From: Setophaga petechia
Taxonomy: Eukaryota > Chordata > Aves > Passeriformes > Parulidae
DNA length: 64,000 bases
Assembly (NCBI GenBank): GCA_024362935.1
Contig: JANCRA010000007.1
Span: 14,818,003-14,882,002, forward strand
Direction of reading: 5' to 3'
Below the pieces are notes generated by a model. That model did not search any database. It had not been told where the DNA came from and worked only from the letters and a program-made list of their open reading frames with translations. Shown here piece after piece: positions 54,726 to 64,000 of the stretch. Positions within the stretch are counted from its first letter, which is position 1, and every line of letters begins with the position of its first letter. Made by a program: the position numbers and the translations under genes.

Positions 54726-54738
54726 GTTGCTAAGCAAC
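54726..54738. promoter_or_regulatory. RFX-type X-box palindrome (candidate)
   Basis: GTTGCT-A-AGCAAC is a symmetric match to the X-box bound by RFX transcription factors (RYYRYY, 1-3 nt spacer, RRYRRY). The half-sites are perfect inverted repeats. RFX factors drive ciliary and some neural genes. The site is deep in an intron, so an enhancer or unannotated promoter role is only inferred. Confidence 0.5.
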
Positions 54739-57170
54739 GCTCCTCCCTCCCCAGTATCGGTTAAGGGAAAAGACAGAGGGAAGGAAAAAGTGAGAAATGT
54801 TGGGGAAAACAGATTCATCCAGTCTAAGTGAAATTCAATGGGTCATAGGTGCTATTTGTTAGCAAAGTAAAAGGGCACAATAATTCCTGCAGGACACACT
54901 AAGACATCAGTTTATGACATCACACTAGGCACACACCATGTTTCCAGTAAGAAAGACACAACAAATGACCTGATACTCATCATCTCTGGATCCTAACAGT
55001 AGAACCACTTGAGCCTCAGCTTAAATTTGCTTGAGAAAATGTAAGGTAACTTTTCAAACACTAAGCTTATAAAATCACGAGTTTTTTCCTTTAGATTGGC
55101 AATGTTTTGCCTCAGAGCTTGAAAGGAAGTTTGGAAGGGTGTGTACAAACAATCATCTATTGTTCAGAGTATTTCAGTTCTTCTAGTCCATTACATCCTT
55201 ATGGTATTGAGTGCACTACTTCTGCACAAACGAGGAACTCTCTGGGAGGGGTAATATGATTAAATCAATCTGAGGTTGAAAGCAGTAGATCAGGCATGGT
55301 TGATGTTGTGCTAGCTTCACTGTTTTTAATTTCAGCCCAAAGCTAGCCACACATCATTACAGCATTCGTGGAGCAAAAATTAACACCAATAAAAGCACAA
55401 GCTTAGATACCCCGAGTGAGCCTTGAGTAACGTGGATATATATCAAAAGATTCAGAATTTTCCACCTTTAAAATCATCCCATTTCAAATGACTGTTGCAC
55501 CATGCTCCATTTATGATCATCTGTTCAAAATAGTTATCCCAAGTGTGCTCACAGACCCAGAGAGACAGGTTTTCCAAGAGCACTGAGTGTCAAGTCAGCT
55601 AATTTACACTCAGCTCATTCCTTCAGTCTGTCCTGTTGCCCCACTTACACTGACAGCATTTAATCATGGGACTGCCTGTAATTATTTCCAAGTGCACATC
55701 ATTCAAGAAGATGTTTGACATTTCTTTCTTATTCATGGTTGGCCTCATTTCCTTATGCAAGCAGGCTGAGAAGCCACTCTTGCATGTGTCTTTTGAATCA
55801 TAATTTTGGGACAAATTAGCAAATTTCAAGCAAGTTTGAAATCACCTTACATTCCTGGAAACACCATGAGGATGAGAGGCTGAATGACAGAAAGTGAAAC
55901 ACGAATGGATCTCTCACTAACAAGAAGAAATGCAGATTGGGTTACTACCCACTGCACTGGCTGTAGCTAAACAAGCATGCAGGTAGCTCCAGAGTGGAAG
56001 AGAATATGACAGAATTGCTCAAGAGACAGCACAAAAGCACAAAAGAAATCTGGAAGGAAGCTGAAAGCATCATAGATGGCACAGAGATGGGAGCTGAGCT
56101 CTACTACATCATCTACAATACAACCTAAATCTGCTGGAAACCAGACTTCCTCACCTCCACTGCTCATGAAACAATTTGCTGTCCCACCTGCAAAACACCC
56201 CTGCCAGAGTCTGGATTAGTATGTTGAGGAAGAAAACTGTCCTTACAGGCTTTTCTAAATGAAAGCAATCAGTAGGGGCAAACCTAATGGTATTTGAACA
56301 TCTACAAGAAGAAAAATCCTCCCTAACCTGAAGAGAGAAATGCTTATTATTAACATCATCCTCATCAACAATCTTTAATTAAATTTCTGAAAGCAACCAA
56401 TTTTTAAACACAAGCATTAAAAAAAAGAAAAATTGAAATAATTAAAACGCAGAAATAAATCTCTTTTTCTGTGCTTAGTCCAGCAAATTACTTGTTCTTT
56501 ATCTTATTTTTTTACTTTCTATAATTTTTAAGCTTCACAGATTCTTTTGGATAAAGTCAGCTAAAAATCATTCAGTGGTCGCTAGAGAGTTAACTAATAT
56601 TTCTCAGAGTTGGCAAACGTTCAGTCAAAAACCTGGCCAACTGCCTGTTGTTTACTGAAGCTAGGGAAGAAGCATCTGCAACATTACGAAAAGCATATTG
56701 TAAAAGGCAACACATGCAAATTAAACCTCTTGAGCTATGAGTAAATTGCTAGGAAAATTTATAACTCATTTAATAAAACTTGAAATAAATACATTGCCTT
56801 GGCTCTCAGGGAAAACGAACTGTTTCCCATGATTCCGTGTTCAAAAAATGATCATCAAGAGAGATTTCTGCATTTTTTTGTATAAAATCAAATAGTGATC
56901 TAAAGCAAACCTCCTTCCCCCTAACATTTCTGTTAATGTCATTAAACAACTTGGTCAGAAATTTTTGTGCCAAAGAGCTTCAAGAGGTCAAGAGATTTAT
57001 TTGTCTTAGAGCCACCTTTTGTAGTCACTCAATATTCTCTCTTTTTTTTTTTTTTACTGTATTTGTGTTAGCATTACTTAAATTTAACTACCTTATTATG
57101 AAATAAACTGCCACCTTGCAGGTTCAAAAATAGGTGACTTGTGTAGAAACTCAGCAAGGTCCTTTGAAGA

Positions 57171-57250
57171 TGGGTTTTTTTGGTTGGTGTTTTGTTTTGT
57201 GGGGTTTTTTTCGTTTTGTTTTTGTTTGTTTTGGGTTTTTTTTTTTTTTG
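57171..57250. repeat. T/G-rich low-complexity tract
   Basis: About 80 nt of T with G clusters (TTTTG, GGGG, TTTGTTTG), ending in T14 at 57236-57249. It is the complement-strand form of the A/C tracts. Confidence 0.85.
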
Positions 57251-60200
57251 CATTTCTTCAAACAGTCCCAAGCAAACAAGTTAAGAACCTAAAACAATAA
57301 GATTTTACTGCAGCCCCACATTTTTTAGGCTGGAATACACACAATTCAGTCCCCAGTGGGACCAACCCATATGGGATGCACATGTGCTATTAGAAGTATA
57401 ATACACTTTAATATTGTCTTGCAGATAAACTTATTATCCAACCTCATCACATGAGTTTCATAAACTCGTGCCATTTGTGGCCAGAATAGGAACTGAAACC
57501 AGAGAAAGCTGAAAGACCCATTATACCATGAACAAAGTACCTGCTACAACACATTCCCTTTGCAGGAACAGCAAGGAATCTATGGCTGGGACTGTGCACA
57601 AAGTCCATGTCAAACACGTGGCAAAGACAAGGTTTTCAGGTTTTTTCATAGTAACAATAAGACCATGTTTTAAATCTGTGGTAAGACATGCTTCTAAGAC
57701 CTATTCCATGAAAAGATGAATCTCTACTCCTTCACTTGGTGGCATTCTTCAAAACAATTTACTGGAATCTGCTGGCTTCTCTCCAGTATCTTCACTTCTC
57801 ATCTCTAAAGGAGTAGGTAAATATCTCTGAGCCCTCTGAAAATCCCAGACCACAAGTGCCATCTAGAAGGTGCCCCCCTTGACAGCACCAGTCTCCACAG
57901 GACCCACATGTAAAAGTTACACGGGTGGGGAACTTGATGGGTCACCTGATACATGACCCAGACACAGAAAGGTCTGCCTGGCAGAGCATCACCCCAAGAG
58001 TCAGCCTCCTGCTGGACACACAGCCTGTATCAGTGAGAGGTACAGCTCTTTTGTGGGTACAGCTTCTATCAGTTCCTTCCTCAGAATAAGTTTTATTCTT
58101 TTTTTTTCCTATGGTAAGACTATATTCATGTTGAACAATTTGCCTACATAGTTCTGCCACTAACAATCACTTAAAAATAAGCTGAACTCTCATGTAACTA
58201 ACAATTATATATAGCAAAAATAGCATTTTTCACTCATAGCTGTAAAGAAACCCAAATGTAGAAGAGAAATATTGCATACAAACACCTGTAAGGAAACAAA
58301 ATTCTATCCATAGTAGCAGCAGAGTGCAAGTGGTGTTTTTTCAGCTCAAATAATGCTGTTTTACAGGCACACACAGCAGCTTCTGGAATATGCTGATTTT
58401 TTAAGTTCAATAGGCAATTACTTCATATAAATGGACAAATCCAACAGCCATTGAACAACACTCAGGCTCATAGAGCCTGGTTTCTTTTCCTCCTAAAATA
58501 ATTTATAATACATTTCATGCTAGGATGAACAGGAAAAAAATGCTTTCTTTGATGCTTTCTCTCCTCTTCTGTATAAAAATTTCGAAGACATGAAAGCCCA
58601 AAAGCTATTTCTCCTTCCCCAAATATGTATTTTATTTACCGACATGTTTTATTTTCCAAAACTACATAAAGCTCTTTCAAGGAAAATATGACTCAGATTC
58701 CTTTCGCTATTTCTCTCAGCTCCTTACTTGTCATTTAAGTCCTGGACTTTGATGGGAAGTTAGTAATTTAAAAGGAAGTTTGTAAAACAGTAAAATATTG
58801 GCAAAACATCGTAAGTACTGAACCAAGACTAAATGTGCAAACAACTTTTAAATATGCTTAAAAAATATTTATACATATTTACAAATATCTCCAGAGGTAT
58901 AGCTACATCATTTTATAAAATGCAAAAAATAAGTGTAAGACGTATAAGTAAACAGGAGCTGTTCTAACTTCTTACTGTACTTAAAAAAATAAGAGCATGA
59001 AATGATTGTTTTAGATACAATGTTCAATGTCCTTTTTACAATTCTCATATATTTTGTCATCAATCATGATCATCAAGATACAGTGACTGGTGACTGACAA
59101 CAGAAAGAGAAATTCAGAGGTGTGAGTAAAATGACAGAGCTGTCATGGTTGTCTCAAAAATTACTCTTCTAAAAGAAGGAGAAAGAAAATTTTTGAAGAA
59201 AAAAATGCTGGCAGCACTGATGTCCCTGTTAGCATGTGAGATAAGGGTTAACGACAAGAAAAATTTTCCCAAAACTTTGCCTTCTAGTCTCAGCTAAACT
59301 CCACAATATCTTTTATAAAGATGTCTTTTCCTTTCCTCTTCTAACTAAAATAACGGAGTACCCACTGATAAATCTGTGACATGATCCTGAAAAAGACTAC
59401 AACTCACATTACAAATGCTGATCAGCTCACTGAATTAGGAACTGTGTACATGAGCTAGTACATCAAATTTAACAAATTGAACTTTACCTGACACATACTC
59501 TTGTCCTATAACAGCAAAGTAATGATTGAGTCATTATAAGTCTTATATACATTACTATTTTCCCCAATGAAATCATAAACAGTCATTATCTTCCGAAATT
59601 TGCCTTTCTGCATAATTCTAATTTCTTAAAATTTCATTTAAAACATCAAAACAAACAAACACCAAGGATCTTTACAAAAAAGTGTGACATACAATGAGCA
59701 TGTGTGACAGAAAACCCTTTTTCTCCACCACATTTTTAAAATTTTAACCAAGAAATCAATTCAAAGATAATTGAAAAAGTAACTTTTTAAATATTGCTCT
59801 TGGTCTATGAGCAAGGCAGATTAGATTTGCTTTGATGTCTTAGCTAAGTTTCAATTTCTTGGGCCACTGCTGAACTGCAGCTGTCACTTCTCAGTCTCCA
59901 CTTCTCACTTCAAGTAAGAAGTGATTACCAAATTTTGAATTTGGCAAAGAATCAAAATTTGCTTGATTACTTTTTCCAGACATGACCTAAGAATTGGTAC
60001 TTACTACTGCTTGGTCTCAAAGTACGAGCAGGGATGTTTATCTAATCAGAAACTCAGTATAATATGGTATCAACACAATGGCAATGCTCACTACCTGCAC
60101 ACTGGGGTGCTGTCCCAATAGCAAACAGTGAAGTGCCCCACACTCCCACATTTTCCCTAGTTTCAATGTCCAAATAATAATCAGGAAGTTCACTAAAATG

Positions 60201-63200
60201 TCCTTAGGGTTACAGTATTTTCTTCTACTTGTGAAGAAATGACTACCATATGTAATTGTTTTGGATTTGGGTTTTGAAGTTTTTTGATTCTTTTTAAAAG
60301 GGAGATAATGTTTAATGCTACTCCAAACACAGGAGACTGGATTGTAATCGTAGCCTGCTCTGTTAAGACAATTCACTACTTAGTACTTCATTTTCCTCAT
60401 TTTTAAATGGGTACGGGTTTCCTTGCCAAGCAAACTGAGATTTGCTGACAACACAAATGTGCTGCACAACAAGAATGTATTCCTTTTTCTTGGGGTTGAC
60501 AATTGCACTCATTGCTGATTTGTTTACTGTGGCATTTTAGTGCTACACAAGGTACATGGACTGTGGACACTGCCCAATTGTCAAACACATCCTGCACATA
60601 ATCTCTCTAATTGCAGGAAAGGCATTGAGAACCAGCTGTGAAAACGTGTCTGATATCAAGTTATAAAAATTGAGCATAGTAAATCGAAGGCAAGTTCCTG
60701 TTCAAGCAGTTTCCATAGGGTCTGGGACGGACGTAGATGCCAGACTATGAAACCACTTCACAGCATGTGAAATGCTCTAAAGTTAGAACCACAAACTTCT
60801 ACTAGATTGCTGATTGATGGAATGCTTGTATTAGAAATACACAGCATGAAATCCCAATTCCAGCAAGGGAAGGGAAGTTCTTGATGAGACTGGTGAAAGA
60901 GTGATAAAAGCTTCACTCAAAACCTCCAGTTTAGTATCAGATTGTGGGAAACTTCCACTTAAACAGCCCAACAAAGCCCATCAGCCATCAGTTTACAAGC
61001 ACTAAAGAGAGCTAAGACTGCAGTGTTATCACCTGAACAATGCTATTAGAATCACCCTGACACAGATGCTGATGAAGATCAGAGGACTTAAGTGGCTCAA
61101 AACAGCTCTACAATGAAACCACACCCTGCCCCACTTCCACCCTTACCTTCACACATAGCTGCCAATAGCACAGACAGGAAGAAAAAGTCCTACCACACTA
61201 AAGAGAAAAAATACCAAAAAGAGAGGGAGAGAAAGTAAATTCTTTGTCCATCTTTCAGCGACTAAGACTAAGCTTTTCTAGCATCCATGTGTCAGTGCCA
61301 AATTTTCAGAACTAGGCCATCATTCTAGATTCTTAAAAAATTATTGCAATATTGCAGCAGAACACCACCAGAGTACAGTTACAATTAAGAACTCCTTACA
61401 GTATAAAGATAACTGTTCTCTACTTCCTGAGGTAGACAAAAAACATATTTGAATAAAAATGAAACTTAATATCCTAAGGGAAGAAATAACTCAAATCTGA
61501 AATAAGATTTTCTATCAGAAGTTTTTGGTCACTGTTTTTGTGAGAGAAAAAGAATAAGGTTTGAGGTTTTTAGGTGGCAAGACATGGAGGACTGTACTTA
61601 AATATTTCAGAAAGATGAGTGGCTTTCAGTCTTCACTGTCCAAGATGCTTCCAATTCACAATGAACAAAGTTTATTTTGGACTCTGTAAAAATTGATACC
61701 TGCCAAACTGAAAGCACCTTGACAAAAATGAAGGATAAAATAATTAAGATAGTAATTCTAGCACACAAAAACATTAAATTGGCTTTGGGAGCGTGACAGC
61801 CACCTGTTCCTGCCTTTTGTGGAAGCATTTCCTTCTGGCTGGGATGGATAACAAAGCTTATCTCAGCTTCTTCCATTGACTGTTTAACATCTTAGAAGAA
61901 ACACATTTGTTATGTAGTTAATATTGACATTCTGGAGTGTGTGCTTCAGCTGGTGAGACAGATCCCAAATATCCTCTTCTGTTGGACTTTCTATGGTGTT
62001 TGAGGACAAAATCAAATCCATTGATTGTCATGCATCCATTGGAGCCATCCTAAGTGACATTATCATTTGAATGTAGGCAGGGGAGATTCATTTGGAATAA
62101 TTGTACTCCCAAAAAACGGCAAAAGAATTTCTAGGGGATGACTGGATTTCCAAATTTTATGAGGATCTTATACAAGTCAAAATACAACATTAGACATAAC
62201 TGTTACTTTTGCTAAGTTATGTTCAACACTAGTCAAGAGTTCATCCACATCTTCATTCTCAAAGACACCTAATTAATTACCACAATGTTTATTGCAAGGT
62301 ACTCTCAGACAAGACTCTAAAAACGAACGTCAAATTTATGTAGAGTTCAAAGAGATTGATCTCACTTAAACCAAGCATCTATTCTCTAGTTTCAGACTGT
62401 GTTAATTGCAAAGATGTTAATGGCTGGTTCATCAAGAAAAAGACTAACATGGCCTACTTGATTCAAAGCCAACCAAAATACCTTTAATAAATGCAGCTCA
62501 GTGGTAAAGTGGTGGAAAGAAGTCCTCCCAAATTTCCCCCCATTCCTTGTTTTAGAAATATTAAACAAAGTTTTATCTATCATATGGTACATCTGGGGCA
62601 TCTGTGCTCCTTACTGGGAATAAAACTAAAATTTACTTTTTTAATATCGCATTATTCAGATGAAAATCTCTATATTGTGCCTGCTCCTTGGAAAGGGCTT
62701 TGAGCAGATTCTGTCCTGTATACACTTTGTATGGTAATATACAATTAAAAAGAATATCTGTTTTCTTTTTATTTGCAGATGTCTTCTGCTGTTAGATATA
62801 TTGGCAAGTTTATGCAGAGGAACAGACTGAAAAGCAGACTGCTCTCTCTTAATCGTTATTATGAATATTTAATAAATTAACCAGAGTCCACATTCTATGC
62901 ATTTTTATCTATCAAATCCATCTTTATTAGTACCTTTCACATTTTTTGAGAACTAATTTTCAAAGTTCAGAGGTTAACTTGTTTTGGTACTGAGCATGAA
63001 GCAACTTCTTACTGCTTTTGGCAAAGTGGCGTCCTCCTCTACTGGAAGTAAATGGAATCTGTCAGGAATCAAATGTCATAATTCTGAGGTGAGGGCCAAA
63101 TATCAAAATGTCCATATAGTGCTGTGCATCCCAGCTTGGATATTAGCTCTGAGAAATTATAATAGGTGAGAGCATCCACTGTAGTCTTTCTAAATATTGC

Positions 63201-63309
63201 AATTGTCACCCCAAAAACTGAAACATATCTAAAAAAGCAGTAGCAATCACATTTGTTTGTTGGCTCTCATACAGCCACCACTTCTGATAATTATGCTTAT
63301 TCTAATCAC

Positions 63310-63343
63310 ATATATAATATATATATATGTATGTATATATAAT
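63310..63343. repeat. imperfect (AT)n microsatellite
   Basis: AT dinucleotides interrupted by single A insertions and GT steps (atgtatgtatat). Confidence 0.92.
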
Positions 63344-64000
63344 TAACTATGTAATCTTAAATTTTAACTGAAATTTACTATCTGCATGCATATTGAAGTG
63401 CGCATTTCTCTGAGCATGTCCTCTTCAAACCAACCAGTTCTGAGGCAGATTGACTAGAGATGCTGAATTGACAAGTTGTATTGTACCCTTACAAACTTAC
63501 GGTGTTCATGTCTAAGCATGGCCTTTCCCCAGCCTAAAGACCCACAGGTAATTCTCATTATAAATTAAAAAGGTAGCTTTCCATTCTTCCTGAAATTAGC
63601 AGGAAGCAGGTAGTCATTACAGCCACACAGCAGGAGCACACACCTCTGCTCTGACAAACAGCTAAACACACCTCATGGCTCTCTTTGGCTGTGTTTACAC
63701 TTTCTTCCTGAAGAGGGGAAGCACCTTCCTGCCTTGCCGGCGTGTCCAGCAGCACTGGCAGCAGGGACTCCAGCACTAAAGGCAGGGATCCATCCAGCTG
63801 CTGCTGCTTTTAAGCACTACAGCCCCCAGTTTTCAGAGACACAACTTGTGATTCCTAGGGTCTAAAAAGGACTTCCAGGTAGCTGATATTTTTAAATACC
63901 AGTTTGTACAACCTTCCAGATGAGCTCAGAAGAGGTCCAAATAACTGACTGTCAATGACCTAAGCATTGCTTTTATTGTATCCTGAGTCTCTGCTAGCAG

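Larger units (their letters stand above)
54001..64000 (-). other. LRMDA: LRMDA upstream intron, segment 5 (continues past the right edge)
   Basis: Intronic by inference, since the start-codon exon was not found in the window. It holds an A/C tract (54440-54483), the X-box palindrome (54726-54738), a T/G-rich tract (57171-57250) and an AT microsatellite (63310-63343). Open frames at 60038-60376, 61607-61876, 62392-62601 and 63558-63776 (all minus) are not recognised as any family. Confidence 0.7.

Noticed and set aside
8767..57454. MITF M-box octamers TCATGTGA/TCACATGA at 8767, 17237, 44484 and 57447, tempting for a melanocyte gene
   Set aside because: About two are expected by chance in 64 kb on both strands. 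Four scattered copies are not evidence of regulation.
61600..62610. Several short coding-looking minus-strand segments (frames at 61607-61876 and 62392-62601) as a decayed gene or transposase
   Set aside because: The frames are broken by many stops and no motif or family could be recognised. A translated database search would decide.
1..64000. CRISPR arrays, tRNA, rRNA or bacterial operons
   Set aside because: No regularly spaced repeats, cloverleaf genes or dense ORFs. The sequence is vertebrate intron.

Overview
This 64 kb window is vertebrate nuclear DNA, almost certainly avian and probably passerine. It is AT-rich, has few interspersed repeats, carries CR1 LINE remnants of the bird type, and contains many short A/C-rich (complement T/G-rich) low-complexity tracts of the kind common in songbird assemblies. 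There are no operons, long ORFs or RNA genes. Species cannot be fixed from the sequence alone.

The only protein-coding gene I can support is LRMDA (leucine-rich melanocyte differentiation associated, formerly C10orf11), read on the minus strand. Two internal coding exons are present: 13181-13307 (127 nt), encoding the N-terminal leucine-rich repeats, and 2976-3115 (140 nt), encoding the last repeat and its C-terminal cap. Joined in frame they match the repeat region of mammalian LRMDA as I remember it. The first coding exon and the C-terminal exons lie outside the window, to the right and left respectively. The rest of the window is intron: at least 50.7 kb upstream of the 127-nt exon, 10,065 nt between the exons, and at least 2,975 nt downstream.

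The best find is the intron between the two exons. It starts with ATATCCTTTC instead of GT and ends with AC instead of AG, and it has a CCTTAAC branch-point motif near its 3' end. That is a near-textbook AT-AC intron of the U12 (minor) spliceosome. It explains why no GT donor exists where the protein alignment demands one. The flanking splice sites are ordinary U2-type.

Other signals are intronic. They are a CR1 3' end with an internal deletion (9421-9820), a second CR1 scrap (25567-25622), a 10-CpG cluster in 78 bp (28122-28199), an RFX-type X-box palindrome (54726-54738), a 16-bp palindrome of two TAATTA homeodomain sites (27032-27047), a G-quadruplex-capable run (40940-40958), several perfect short inverted repeats (three with identical 13/7/13 geometry), and microsatellites. 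Regulatory roles for these are inference only. I found no CRISPR array, tRNA, rRNA or convincing second gene.
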